The translations under genes were made by a program, and so were the position numbers. 35,913 nucleotides of DNA from the NCBI RefSeq assembly GCF_900155685.1, contig NZ_LT732548.1, forward strand, positions 812-36,724, in the 5' to 3' direction. The stretch comes from Paenibacillus bouchesdurhonensis (GTDB lineage: Bacteria > Bacillota > Bacilli > Paenibacillales > Paenibacillaceae). Position 1 is the first letter of the stretch; each line of letters opens with the position of its first letter. The notes beneath the pieces were generated by a model. It was given only the letters and a program-made list of their open reading frames with translations. It searched no databases and was not told the DNA's origin. Shown piece after piece: positions 19,012-28,442 of this stretch.

Positions 19012-20463
19012 CTATTCCTCGTCTCCCCCATCTGCAGTCATCAATACGACGGAGGACGTATGCTGTCCAACCGCAGCGATTGAAGATCTCCGAATGCCGG
19101 GAATCCATAGAATCCGGCCCAGGCCGTCGGCGACTACAGGAATGCGGGAACGAAGAGAGGGAGGTATTTTCTCATCGATGAAAATATCTTTGACTTTCTT
19201 AGTGCCGTTTAGCCCCATCACTTTCATCGTGTCTCCCGGCTGACGGGAACGCACTGTAAGCGGATAAACCAGCTTATCCGCATCAAATACCGCTCTGTCG
19301 TTGCCGTTTGCCATCGTGCGCGCGGCGTCTTGCCCGGCTGCGTTCTGCGTAAACAACAGGTTAGTGCCTAAACCTTGAATAGCTACTTCCGCAGGAACAC
19401 TGTCCACACGGTATGTATAGCGAAGGCCATCTTTACCCTCCGCTGCATTAGGTATAAACCTGATGGTGTCGTATTCACGAACACACTGCAGCCCACCCCC
19501 GAGATCAAGACTCCATGTCGTAGGCGCGTTCTGCATCGCCCCTTGACGGACACGTTCTATCTTGACAAAATCAATTTCTTCCATGCCGCAAGGCAGATAA
19601 TTTAATATTAGTTTAATCAACCTCCGTTGTAAAGCGGCATGTAAGGAGGTAAACGGCCCAATTTCAAAGGCTAGATCTTCACCCTTCGAAACGACCAACT
19701 CCCGATATACCTGGTCTGTCACTTGCTGCATGTAATCATCTTCTTCGCCAAGCGTATCAGCTATACGATTTAACGACTCAGCCAGTTGTCCATTATAATG
19801 CCCCAAAAATGGCAGCACATCCAAGCGAATTGCATTTCGTGCATACTTATTTTGCAGATTGCTGCTATCTATACGATAAGGAATCCCCGAATCCTGGCAA
19901 GCCTGCAGGATCTCCGCCTTATATATGCGCAGCAGGGGACGAATCAGGTTTATATTCCCCTCGCGCCGTTTCATACGCATGCCTGCAAGACCCGAGCTCC
20001 CGCTGCCGCGCAGAATGCGCATCATCACTGTCTCCGCTTGATCATCTGCATGATGAGCAAGGGCAATAGAGGCTGCTCCATATTTCTCGGCAACCGCTCG
20101 AAGAAATTCATATCTCTTCTCCCGGGCGGCGAGCTGCGTGCCCTTTCCCGATTGCTTCATATACGATGGAATATCTAAATTCCCTAGCTCAAAAGGCAAA
20201 TCAAGCTGCCCAGCCAGCCCTTGCACGAACTCCGCCTCCTCAAGGGATTCTTCAGGTCGAAACCCATGGTTGATATGGGCGCATACGAGCGAAAGCCCCT
20301 GTCCCATACGCTTAGCTATAGCATGCATAATATAGAGCAAAGCAACGGAATCGGGCCCTCCAGACACGGCGACTACGATACAATCCCCGGGAGACCACAA
20401 CCGGTGCTCCTCCCCGATGCGGCGAACCCGCTCCACCAGGGGGTACATGCTGTAATCATTCAT
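19012..20463 (-). CDS. tilS: tRNA(Ile)-lysidine synthase
   Basis: 483 aa. It modifies C34 of the tRNA-Ile CAU anticodon to lysidine with ATP and lysine, essential for reading AUA. The N-type ATP pyrophosphatase P-loop SGGPDS is at 34-39, LAHHADDQAETVMMRILRG is the family stretch after it, and the C-terminal third holds the TilS substrate-binding domain (LTVRSRQPGDTMKVMGL, then KVKDIFIDEKIP). The open frame extends to 20580, but the ATG at 20463 (MNDYSMYPLV) has a GAGGTGG ribosome site about 6 nt upstream and fits the family start. Confidence 0.96.
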   Translation of the reverse strand: MNDYSMYPLVERVRRIGEEHRLWSPGDCIVVAVSGGPDSVALLYIMHAIAKRMGQGLSLVCAHINHGFRPEESLEEAEFVQGLAGQLDLPFELGNLDIPSYMKQSGKGTQLAAREKRYEFLRAVAEKYGAASIALAHHADDQAETVMMRILRGSGSSGLAGMRMKRREGNINLIRPLLRIYKAEILQACQDSGIPYRIDSSNLQNKYARNAIRLDVLPFLGHYNGQLAESLNRIADTLGEEDDYMQQVTDQVYRELVVSKGEDLAFEIGPFTSLHAALQRRLIKLILNYLPCGMEEIDFVKIERVRQGAMQNAPTTWSLDLGGGLQCVREYDTIRFIPNAAEGKDGLRYTYRVDSVPAEVAIQGLGTNLLFTQNAAGQDAARTMANGNDRAVFDADKLVYPLTVRSRQPGDTMKVMGLNGTKKVKDIFIDEKIPPSLRSRIPVVADGLGRILWIPGIRRSSIAAVGQHTSSVVLMTADGGDEE

Positions 20464-20524
20464 TGTCTCCCACCTCGCATAACTGAACTTTATCTCATGC
20501 TTATATCCCGAAGCTCTTGAATCT

Positions 20525-21463
20525 TTAGAAGCGCAAGGCCAAATAAAGCGCATAAATGAGCAATGTAACGGACACCGCAAATGCGCTAATAATCCAACGT
20601 GGCGTCGATACCTTCTTCTTCAATTCCGATTTAGGGGCCGTTACAAGTTCCTTCCATAATAGGCACGCCTCCGCTGTACTTCCAAAATCGCCTTGAATCG
20701 CTTTCTTCAGCCATTTTCTGTAGGGCTCAAGCGAGGAAGCCGTACTCACGATGTCGAGCAAATCATTGACGCTTCTCATCTGAGGCAGCTGCGTTGCAGC
20801 ATGCTTAAGGTGCTGCTCTGCAAGCAGATGAATACATACGACGGCGAAGCTGAACCAGTCATAGGACGGCTCTGCCGTTCGCCCCCCCGCATTCCAGAAG
20901 CCTCGATCATACCACTCGGTAAACTGCTTGACGCTGCGGCCTATACTGCTAACACCGCCGTAATCAATCAGTTCAACTTCCCCGTAAGTCCCTACCAGCA
21001 CATTCTCCGGCTTCAAATCACCAAACACCCAGCCAGAGTCATGCAAGCGACGGAGCTGCCGCAGCAAATTCAACCCGGCTGCATCCATCCAGCGGTTTCC
21101 GCGTCTAGCCAAAAAGGCCCGTAAAGGTTCTCCTTTTATGTATCGCATCACGTAGAAAGGAATCTCCTTGCCCTGGAGAGAATAGTCGTCCACCTCTACC
21201 AGATAAGTGAGATCCCGTTTAACAGAACCATGCCGTCTTCCTTGGTGCTGCAAGGCTTTTAGCACATTAATTTCAGACTGAATATCCACGGTATCAAAAC
21301 CCATTTTGAGGGCGTACAGTCTAGCGCTATCCACCTGCTTCACTAAGTACACGACCCCATTAGCACCCTGCCCCAGCAGCCGCTGAATAAGGTAACGTCC
21401 GCCTTTCCAGCGTCCGGTAATGAGCGTTCCTTGAGGTAGATTCAGCTTAAACGACGTAGTCAC
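20525..21463 (-). CDS. yabT: membrane-anchored Ser/Thr protein kinase (YabT type)
   Basis: 312 aa. Hanks-type kinase with a glycine loop GQGANGVVYLV (about 31-41), ATP lysine in YALKMG (~53), catalytic loop FGDLKPENVLV (Asp ~149, Lys ~151, Asn ~154) and DYG replacing DFG (~167-169). The HRD histidine/arginine are replaced by FG. The stretch YDRGFWNAGGRTAEPSYDWF and the single C-terminal membrane helix (~290-312) resemble B. subtilis YabT, a DNA-activated kinase of the forespore that acts on RecA. The start is GTG at 21463, overlapping yabS by 17 nt, with AAGGA 7 nt upstream. Confidence 0.9.
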   Translation of the reverse strand: MTTSFKLNLPQGTLITGRWKGGRYLIQRLLGQGANGVVYLVKQVDSARLYALKMGFDTVDIQSEINVLKALQHQGRRHGSVKRDLTYLVEVDDYSLQGKEIPFYVMRYIKGEPLRAFLARRGNRWMDAAGLNLLRQLRRLHDSGWVFGDLKPENVLVGTYGEVELIDYGGVSSIGRSVKQFTEWYDRGFWNAGGRTAEPSYDWFSFAVVCIHLLAEQHLKHAATQLPQMRSVNDLLDIVSTASSLEPYRKWLKKAIQGDFGSTAEACLLWKELVTAPKSELKKKVSTPRWIISAFAVSVTLLIYALYLALRF

Positions 21464-22190
21464 CGAGCATTCCTTCTCCTTTATCGGATTCCTCCGGCCA
21501 AGCCACTTTTCCGTTTCCATCCAGTGTACCATAACGGAAGAATTCCATCACCTTCTTGATCGCTGGCCCCGTTGGCGTTGCTCCTTTCATCACCAATCGA
21601 TGAAAGATCGATCTGGCGCTTCCAAGATCGAGGGTCCAGTCGAGATCCAGCACCGCATCCTCGCCCCTTGGCCCAGGAAAATGAAGAACGGCTAGATGGC
21701 TCTGCCCCTTTCTTGCACCAAGGCTAAGCATCATGTCGCGGATTGCTTCCTCAACAGCAGCAAGCTTCGGCTTCATGCTGGCGCTTGCATCGATAAGGAG
21801 AGCAATCTGCAAGGGGCTGCTTTCACTAAAATCGTCGATCACCTCAACAACTTCAGAACGCTTATCGGGCGGCAAATCCTCAATGCCACCATTTCCCAAT
21901 ATTTGTCTCAATTCTCTATTAACCGCCTGCTGAACAGTCTGAACCACAGTTTTGCGCGTCAGCATCTGCATCGTTTGGGCAAGACGCTCTGTCCCCGTCA
22001 GTTGACTCATCCCCCCGCCCGCCCTCGCGATTTCCGCAATTTCCTGGCTGCCCAGCTCCCCGATCGTTCCATAATCAATAATTCCTACCACGTTGACCGT
22101 AATCCCCTCCTGCCTAGCCAAAGCTGCCGCCAGAACGGGACTGTCCCCTACATTCGAGCATCCATCCGTTATCAGCATAATTTGCCGCAT
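21447..22190 (-). CDS. yabS: von Willebrand factor A domain protein (YabS)
   Basis: 247 aa cytoplasmic protein with no signal peptide. The N-terminal half begins MRQIMLITDGCSNVGDSP, a degenerate vWA-like fold. The C-terminal half starts QIALLIDASASMK with a full MIDAS DASAS (134-138) and later GATPTGPAI. The open frame extends to 22250, but the ATG at 22190 has AAGGAGG 9 nt upstream and matches B. subtilis YabS. It overlaps yabT, so the two are made together; a function as metal-dependent partner or scaffold for the kinase is only inference. No convincing promoter for sigma-A, E, F or G was identified in 22200-22320. Confidence 0.88.
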   Translation of the reverse strand: MRQIMLITDGCSNVGDSPVLAAALARQEGITVNVVGIIDYGTIGELGSQEIAEIARAGGGMSQLTGTERLAQTMQMLTRKTVVQTVQQAVNRELRQILGNGGIEDLPPDKRSEVVEVIDDFSESSPLQIALLIDASASMKPKLAAVEEAIRDMMLSLGARKGQSHLAVLHFPGPRGEDAVLDLDWTLDLGSARSIFHRLVMKGATPTGPAIKKVMEFFRYGTLDGNGKVAWPEESDKGEGMLGDYVV

Positions 22191-22320
22191 AAGCGCAAGC
22201 CTCCTTCCAATCTCTCTTTCTCTATCATTTCCAGAGACATCGCGATTCAAACTATATAAATTAAACTATTGAAATGGGTATGAGGGCTGCATCCCGTTCT
22301 TTTAATTCATCTATATATTA

Positions 22321-22348
22321 AAAAAGCACCGCTCGGGTGCTTTTTTTA
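22321..22348 (-). terminator. terminator after the NRPS gene (could act both ways)
   Basis: GCACC/GGTGC stem with a 5-nt loop, flanked by six A on one side and seven T on the other, giving a T-run on either strand. It separates the NRPS from yabS and marks the 3' boundary of the inserted operon. Confidence 0.92.
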
Positions 22349-22398
22349 AATTTACGGTTCAATTCCCGCAGGAAATCGCTCTCTATAAATATACTCCT

Positions 22399-25300
22399 TC
22401 AATCTGGTCGATCGAAATATTGAACGGCTACCGCATGATCGATCAACCTTTTAAAAAAGAAACGATCCGGAATAGCGCATGAAACTCCCGTTCCCTCCAA
22501 ATACTGTAGTGTTTGCGGGCAAACGTAACGGTAAACTGAATTTTTAGCGCCATCCCCCTCCAATTGAGCCATTGCGAGCTCCATACCCTGCTGATCCTTG
22601 GGCTGAAGGGCGTCAAGCAGCCATGCTTCGTATTCTGGCCAGTCCATCAATGAAATATAGTAACCGTAGCCCCTGAACTGCTCGATCATATCCTCGTAAG
22701 AGATTTGCACCGGGTTACAAATATGGAACATCCGGCCTACGGTTTGATTCTGGAGCATAAGCGCGGCCACGGCTTCGCCTGCATAGTCAATTGGCGTAAT
22801 ATCGACCTGCCATTTCACGCGGGGAGCTCTTCCCAGCAGAAGCATTGCTTTTAACATACGATAGAATGCATTGCTATCGATATTCGTCTGAAAGATTCCG
22901 TTCTTGGAGTCGCAAGACAAATTCCCCACGCGATAGACGGTAACGGGAATGCCGTCCTCTTCACACACTTTGACGACCCGCTTCTCGGCTTCAAGCTTGC
23001 TGTTCGTATATACATTATCGATGCAAGAGGAATAATTATACGCTTCGCTCGCGATAAAGGAGTCCCATTGACCGCTCATCGCCAAATCCTCGGGAATGCC
23101 TAATGTAGAAATATAATGGAAACGAAAATTCTCCTTCCCCTGACCCAGCGCCATCAGACGATCCGTGCTGTCTACGTTAACTCGGCGGAAATAATCTGCG
23201 TCTCCGAAGTGCCGCACTTCCGCCCCGCAGTGCACGACCGAATCGATTTGCTCCCGTAAGAGCTCATAGTCGCTATCATTCAGACCCAAGCCCACCTGCT
23301 CCAAATCACCCACGATGACGTGCACGCGACCATTCATGCAACTAATGAACTCGCTCCCGAAATAAGTCGCCATTACGCTGCGGAGACGTTCGTAAGGATT
23401 ACTTCCGTTAATAGCACGAACTAAGCAGTAGATGATAGAATTGCTCCGCTGCAGCAGTTCATACAATAGCCTAGAGCCGAGATACCCGGTAGCGCCCGTA
23501 AGCAAAATATGCCCCTGGCTGTACGACCTATGCCGGATACCTTGCCCGCCAAATTGCAGAGGGTGCTCTGCCAAATCAACAAGCGCTGAATCTTCCGCTG
23601 CGGCCGATAAACTCACAGCACGGTTATCCGCAAGCTGCGCTACCCGCTCTGCCAGCTTAGCTATCGTCGGATAATCAAAGAAATCGCCGATTCTAAGCCC
23701 AGGAAATTTAGGCTTCAAAAGCACGAGGGTCTCCAATATTTTCAAAGAGTGGCCCCCCGCTTCGAAGAAGTCCTCGTGAATACCGATCCGTGCACGGCCA
23801 AGCACCTTCTCCCAAGCTGCCGATATTTCCCGCTGGAGCCCATTTTCAGGAGGGATATAATCCGCCTCCTCTTCATTCTGCAGATCGTATTCATAGAGCA
23901 GCAGCTGTTTGCGATCTATTTTACCGGTAGGCGACACAGGCATCGCTTCGATCGGAATAATTATGCTCGGAACCATATAGGCTGGAAGCTTGTTCTTCAA
24001 GAAAATTTGCAGCCCATTCCGGCTGAGTTCACCGCCGTCCCTCGAGGTATAGAAGGCAACCAGCATTTTGGAGCCGTCAGCCCCGTCCTTGGCAATCACG
24101 GCAACGTCCTTGATCCCTTCATATTTTGCTAGAGTATCCTCGATTTCGCCAATTTCAATCCGATATCCGCGAATTTTGACTTGCAAATCCTTGCGTCCTA
24201 TATACTCGATGACATTCCCCTGCAAACGAACCAGGTCGCCTGAGCGATAGTACTTTTTTCCGGATTCCGGATGAACCGGATCAGAAATGAACACTTCGTC
24301 CGTCTTGTCCTGCTGATTTAAATAACCCTTAGCCAAACCCACGGAGCTAATGAGCAGCTCCCCCGTGACGTTCTGGGGGCAAAGCTGGTTATGCTCATTC
24401 ACGATTAATACCTCATAATTTGCTATAGGACGGCCTATACTTATCGTGGAGACATCATCCGGCACCAAATCATCAATCGCATGAACGGTTGTAACTACCG
24501 TCGCCTCCGTCGGCCCATACGCATTAACGATCAGCGGCTTGTGCTCGAGCTTCTTCTGAAATGCTCGTACAGCCGCCCCTGCTAGAGCTTCCCCTCCGAT
24601 TACAAGACTCTGGATCGATTTGTATTTATAAGCCTCTTCCTCCATTAAATAAGTGGACAACTGGTTGAAGAATACCGTTGGCAATATGCCGAACCGGGTA
24701 GCCCCCGTATATTCTATTGCTGCGGTGAATGCCTCTACCGAATACCGCTCGTCCCCCGCCAGCAAATGAAGGCGAGCACCAGCATGCAGTGCACTGAAAA
24801 TATCATAGACCGAGGCATCGAAGCTGAAGGTCGAATACTGTAAAATAACATCCTGCTCATGAAAACCTAGCTGCTCCACCGTAGCAGCGGCCAAATTGAT
24901 AACGCCAATATGTGGAATCAAAACTCCCTTTGGTCTGCCTGTCGTACCGGAGGTATAAATCACGTAGGCGACATCATCCGCATTTACGGCAACTCCAACA
25001 GGACTATCGGTGTATTGATGCAGGCCGCTGTCCAAGCAAAATACAGTGATTGCGGATGACTGCTGATCCACGTCATGCGCTTTCCCTTGATCGTTTCGCT
25101 GCTCCTTAGACTGCCCCGCATGCTCTTGCTGCATTTCTAGCAGCGCCGTCACTTTGGAGGAATATTGCTCCTTTGTAATGATGATAGCTGAGGCGGTGTC
25201 TTGAATAATATAAGCATTCCGATCATCAGGGTGCTCCGGGTCGAGCGGAACGTAGGCCCCGCCGGCTTTGAGCACGCCAAGCATGCTAATGATGGCCTCT

Positions 25301-26196
25301 AGGCTCCGCTCCATGAATATCCCCACAAAACTGCCGGGGGCGAGCCCGTGGCTCACTAGCATTTGCGCCACTTGATTCGATTGGGCATCCAGCTCGGCAT
25401 AAGTTACTTCCCGCAGCCCCGACGATAACGCGATCCGGTTCGGGAAGCGCTTTGTCGATATCTCCAGCAGTACAGGAATGCTTGCCGCGCCCAGGAGGGG
25501 CCTTGCCGTATCGTTCAGTCGGGCATAAGCTTCTGCGTCTTCAGCTGTGAATAAAGGAATCATTCCGATTGCGATGCGCTCGTCTGCAAGAACTGCAGCC
25601 GCGATTTGCTGAAAAAGAGCGCCGTACCTGCAAATCGTAGTCTCCTTAAATAAATTCCCGGGATAAGCGATATGAAGTACTGCCTGTCCCTGCTCCAGCT
25701 TCGCCTCCCATTGGAGCAAGCCCGACTTATCCCCCTCATCCAAACCATATATCGCCTCCAACTCGGGAATAGATCCGGCAATGCCTGCAATCTCGGCCAA
25801 CGGCAGACGATTTGCCTCAGCCCGGCCAAGCTTGCTCAAAACTTGCTGGTATAGCTGGCTGAATGAATTATGTCCTTCGCACACTACTCGCACAGGTAAT
25901 AGGTTCCTATGACTGCTTCGTACGCCTAGGATCAGATCCTGCTCCCCGGTTATCCTGTGTAGGAAGACATAATAGCAAGCGAGCATCCAGGCTCGCAGCC
26001 TATCCGCATCTTGACCTTGCAGCCCATCCTCCAGCTGTTTTACATTCAAATCAAGCGCATATGTTGTCCTTTGCAGTTCCTTGACCCGTCCATATTTAGG
26101 AAAGTCCGTGCACAGATCCAAGCCAGTCAACGGAGGCTTTAGCTCATCCAGCCAATACTGTTTGCTCTGTGTTGTCACCAGTATAGTATTCATCAT
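22399..26196 (-). CDS. single-module NRPS-like enzyme: half condensation, adenylation, carrier, thioester reductase
   Basis: 1265 aa from the ATG at 26196 (AAGGAG 5 nt upstream). Domains: residues about 10-225 match only the C-terminal lobe of a condensation domain (FLHRITGEQDLILGVRSSHRN segments) and lack HHxxxDG. The adenylation domain is about 240-770, with A3 YTSGTTGRPKG, A5 NAYGPTEAT, A7 YRSGDLVR and A10 lysine in SPTGKIDRK. The carrier serine is about Ser817 in EAGGHSL. The reductase is about 895-1255, with TGATGYLG and a YTNSK catalytic pair (~Tyr1063/Lys1067). Such reductases release the tethered acid as an aldehyde or alcohol with NADPH. The likely load is one amino acid; the hand-read pocket D-A-Y-G-V-G-A-V-V-K matches no standard code I know. 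It lies 76 nt after the chemoreceptor without a terminator. Confidence 0.93.
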   Translation of the reverse strand: MMNTILVTTQSKQYWLDELKPPLTGLDLCTDFPKYGRVKELQRTTYALDLNVKQLEDGLQGQDADRLRAWMLACYYVFLHRITGEQDLILGVRSSHRNLLPVRVVCEGHNSFSQLYQQVLSKLGRAEANRLPLAEIAGIAGSIPELEAIYGLDEGDKSGLLQWEAKLEQGQAVLHIAYPGNLFKETTICRYGALFQQIAAAVLADERIAIGMIPLFTAEDAEAYARLNDTARPLLGAASIPVLLEISTKRFPNRIALSSGLREVTYAELDAQSNQVAQMLVSHGLAPGSFVGIFMERSLEAIISMLGVLKAGGAYVPLDPEHPDDRNAYIIQDTASAIIITKEQYSSKVTALLEMQQEHAGQSKEQRNDQGKAHDVDQQSSAITVFCLDSGLHQYTDSPVGVAVNADDVAYVIYTSGTTGRPKGVLIPHIGVINLAAATVEQLGFHEQDVILQYSTFSFDASVYDIFSALHAGARLHLLAGDERYSVEAFTAAIEYTGATRFGILPTVFFNQLSTYLMEEEAYKYKSIQSLVIGGEALAGAAVRAFQKKLEHKPLIVNAYGPTEATVVTTVHAIDDLVPDDVSTISIGRPIANYEVLIVNEHNQLCPQNVTGELLISSVGLAKGYLNQQDKTDEVFISDPVHPESGKKYYRSGDLVRLQGNVIEYIGRKDLQVKIRGYRIEIGEIEDTLAKYEGIKDVAVIAKDGADGSKMLVAFYTSRDGGELSRNGLQIFLKNKLPAYMVPSIIIPIEAMPVSPTGKIDRKQLLLYEYDLQNEEEADYIPPENGLQREISAAWEKVLGRARIGIHEDFFEAGGHSLKILETLVLLKPKFPGLRIGDFFDYPTIAKLAERVAQLADNRAVSLSAAAEDSALVDLAEHPLQFGGQGIRHRSYSQGHILLTGATGYLGSRLLYELLQRSNSIIYCLVRAINGSNPYERLRSVMATYFGSEFISCMNGRVHVIVGDLEQVGLGLNDSDYELLREQIDSVVHCGAEVRHFGDADYFRRVNVDSTDRLMALGQGKENFRFHYISTLGIPEDLAMSGQWDSFIASEAYNYSSCIDNVYTNSKLEAEKRVVKVCEEDGIPVTVYRVGNLSCDSKNGIFQTNIDSNAFYRMLKAMLLLGRAPRVKWQVDITPIDYAGEAVAALMLQNQTVGRMFHICNPVQISYEDMIEQFRGYGYYISLMDWPEYEAWLLDALQPKDQQGMELAMAQLEGDGAKNSVYRYVCPQTLQYLEGTGVSCAIPDRFFFKRLIDHAVAVQYFDRPD

Positions 26197-26272
26197 ATCT
26201 GCTCCTTTAGGCGCTCTCTCTCTAACAGCCAGCAAGCCTGGCCCATATGCCCGTATAACCTCTATGCCATGC

Positions 26273-28036
26273 TTACACTTTTAGCTCGACTACAAGCTCT
26301 TCCAGTTTGTCGGAAATTTGATTCAATTGCTCCGCAGCCTCCACGATTTTATTAGAGGAATTCCGCTGCTCCATGGCTCCGGTTTTGATCTCCGCGGAAA
26401 CGGCAGCATTTCTCTCAGCCAACTCAGCAAGCTGCTTGATGGCTGCCGTTATTTGTTCGGTTTCTGCCACCAATTCCTCGGTTGCGGCCGACACCTCCTG
26501 AATTTGACTGGTTACCGAGTCGGTAGCTGACCGTATCGAGCCAAACAATTCTCCCGTCTCTTCGACAATGCCGATCCCCACCTCGACATTATGCTCGCCC
26601 TCGTTAATCGCATGAACAGCTTGCAGGGTCTCCTGCTGGATATGCCGTACCAATTCAGCGATTTGCTCCGCGGAATTTCCGGACTCCTCCGCCAGCTTCT
26701 TCACTTGATTAGCTACTACGGCAAACCCGCGGCCTTCTTCCCCTGCACGGGCCGCCTCAATGCTGGCATTAAGGGATAGGAGCTGCGTTTGCGTGGCAAT
26801 TTGCGTCATTACTTGTACGATCTCCTCAATTTCCCCTGAACGCTTCTGCAGCTGTTGTATCGAATCGACGGAATTCCTGACCGACTTATGTATGAAATCC
26901 ATCTGCTTCATGACCTTCTCCACATTATCGCCGCCGAGTTCGGATTGATCCTTCATCTGCAGCGCTGCTTCCGCTACGGCTGATGTATTGCTGGCAATCG
27001 TATTTGCGCCTGATGCTATTTCCTCCAGAGAAGTGGCGCTTTCAGAAATTGATTTGCTCTGTTGAGATACCTTCTCGGAAATCTCCTCGATATTGTTCGT
27101 AATAGCCAGAGAGTTCTCATGGTTATCTTCTACAGTAGTGAACAGTACCTTCGATTGCTCTGCGGACTGAATGGATACGGACTTAATCGTCGTCACCAAA
27201 CGGTTGATATTCTCGACAGTCGAATTATATTTCGCATTAACTTGTCCCAGCTCGTCTTGGCTCGTCTTCAACTGCACGCTGAAATCTCCTTGACTCAGCT
27301 TGTCGAGGGCTGCCATCAAATCCTTGACTGGTGCAAAAGTTCTTTTAGTCATGAAATATTGCAGGGTAAGAATGACAAGCAGCGTAATCGCCAAAGCTAA
27401 AGACGCATATTTGAGCAAATCCTGCTGTCCTTGCATGATCAAACTCGCATCAATGTCCATGCCCATGTAAGCAATGACATCTCCCTGCCCATTCTGGAAC
27501 GGATACAGCACCGTTAGCCAGGTTCCGTAATCGTCCTCATAAGGCTTGGTATAGGTAATTTCCTTTGTTGTCAGCATTTCCTGAACGCCCTTCACATGAA
27601 AGGCCGGTTGTTCTAGCAAGTCGCCTAATTGCAGGCCTTCTTCCGCAAACATATCCAGTATGACGGTAGGAAAAGCGATCATTAGCGTTTTATTGCCTTC
27701 CACCAGCTCCGAACCGAAAATATACCCTTGAGCAACATTCGGGTGTGTTGCCGACAGTTCGTCGAACAACAGCGTCAGCTGCTGCTGAATGGGCGAATTA
27801 CGATCTAGGTGGCTTATAGCTTCGGCTGCTTCTTCGGCAGACACCTTCTTGCTCCAAGCCTCCATAACCTTTTGTGAATCGCTTCTAAGCTGATTGGTCA
27901 GAACTCCGCCTTGAATATAAAAGCTGGAGGCGATTAATATTACGCCTGTTAGAATAATCGATATACTCGTGAGCAGCATATTTTTTGTGACAATGCTTAG
28001 TTGAGTAAGCTTCTTAAGAAAATGCGGCAGCTTCAT
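26273..28036 (-). CDS. methyl-accepting chemotaxis protein
   Basis: 587 aa transmembrane chemoreceptor. A first membrane helix (about 18-41), an extracytoplasmic ligand domain (about 42-210, probably a single Cache-type fold with the motif [12 protein letters not shown]), and a second helix (about 210-230) are visible. A HAMP linker (about 233-285) and a cytoplasmic methyl-accepting coiled coil follow. The kinase-contact hairpin tip is [20 protein letters not shown], nearly invariant in receptors. It would signal to CheA/CheW. The ATG has AAAGGAG 7 nt upstream. It is the first gene after the c-di-GMP riboswitch terminator and is followed by the NRPS gene. The ligand is unknown. No sigma-D promoter was recognised upstream. 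Confidence 0.95.
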   Translation of the reverse strand: MKLPHFLKKLTQLSIVTKNMLLTSISIILTGVILIASSFYIQGGVLTNQLRSDSQKVMEAWSKKVSAEEAAEAISHLDRNSPIQQQLTLLFDELSATHPNVAQGYIFGSELVEGNKTLMIAFPTVILDMFAEEGLQLGDLLEQPAFHVKGVQEMLTTKEITYTKPYEDDYGTWLTVLYPFQNGQGDVIAYMGMDIDASLIMQGQQDLLKYASLALAITLLVILTLQYFMTKRTFAPVKDLMAALDKLSQGDFSVQLKTSQDELGQVNAKYNSTVENINRLVTTIKSVSIQSAEQSKVLFTTVEDNHENSLAITNNIEEISEKVSQQSKSISESATSLEEIASGANTIASNTSAVAEAALQMKDQSELGGDNVEKVMKQMDFIHKSVRNSVDSIQQLQKRSGEIEEIVQVMTQIATQTQLLSLNASIEAARAGEEGRGFAVVANQVKKLAEESGNSAEQIAELVRHIQQETLQAVHAINEGEHNVEVGIGIVEETGELFGSIRSATDSVTSQIQEVSAATEELVAETEQITAAIKQLAELAERNAAVSAEIKTGAMEQRNSSNKIVEAAEQLNQISDKLEELVVELKV

Positions 28037-28142
28037 AGTAAGTCTCCTTTGTTGTTTTCTAATGGATTAGTTAATTTTTCTCGGCTGCGAATCTTGCTTT
28101 TGTCTTTTACCCCCTCCTATTCCTGAATTTTCTGATAAAGGC

Positions 28143-28182
28143 AAAAAAAAGCGAACCAGGGCGCAAAGCGGCCATAGTTCAC
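28143..28182 (-). terminator. riboswitch expression-platform terminator upstream of the chemoreceptor
   Basis: On the minus strand GTGAACTA pairs with TGGTTCGC (G-U pairs included), an inner GGC/GCC pairs, and eight T follow (28143-28150). Its 5' arm holds CTATGGC (28171-28177), complementary over 7 nt to GCCATAG (28291-28297) just after the aptamer, which would make an antiterminator. It lies about 105 nt upstream of the chemoreceptor ATG. Confidence 0.9.
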
Positions 28183-28301
28183 CATTTTTAAATGTATAGA
28201 AACTGCCGAGCCTTCAGCAGAACTAATATCTTCTATACTTGCAAGAAAAGCTTATAATCCAAAGGATCGAGACTCCCCTCGATAAAGGATCTATGGCGCT
28301 C

Positions 28302-28391
28302 TTCTTTCTGCAACTGGCTGACATTTCTCACGATGAGAAGTAAGTCCCTATAGCTTTGCGTCACTACCTTTCAGTAGCTTTGCCAAAAGAA
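28302..28391 (-). promoter_or_regulatory. cyclic-di-GMP-I (GEMM-I) riboswitch aptamer
   Basis: The minus strand has the GEMM-I core in order: GGCAAAG, a stem CTACT/GGTAG capped by a GAAA tetraloop, the invariant GACGCAAAGC, a GGGACT segment with a TTCTCA/TGAGAA stem, then GTCAGCC and AGTTGC. A closing stem TTCTTT/AAAGAA completes it. By alignment to the Vibrio Vc2 aptamer, the ligand-contact G20 is G at 28383, A47 is A at 28356, and C92 is C at 28310. G at position 20 favours c-di-GMP over cGAMP. A 120-nt platform with two more hairpins (28194-28238, and about 28250-28290) leads to the terminator, so the element works by transcription termination. Confidence 0.95.
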
Positions 28392-28442
28392 TATGAGATT
28401 AAGTTCTTAGGATGGAATATACCTAGCAATAAGGTCGATATT

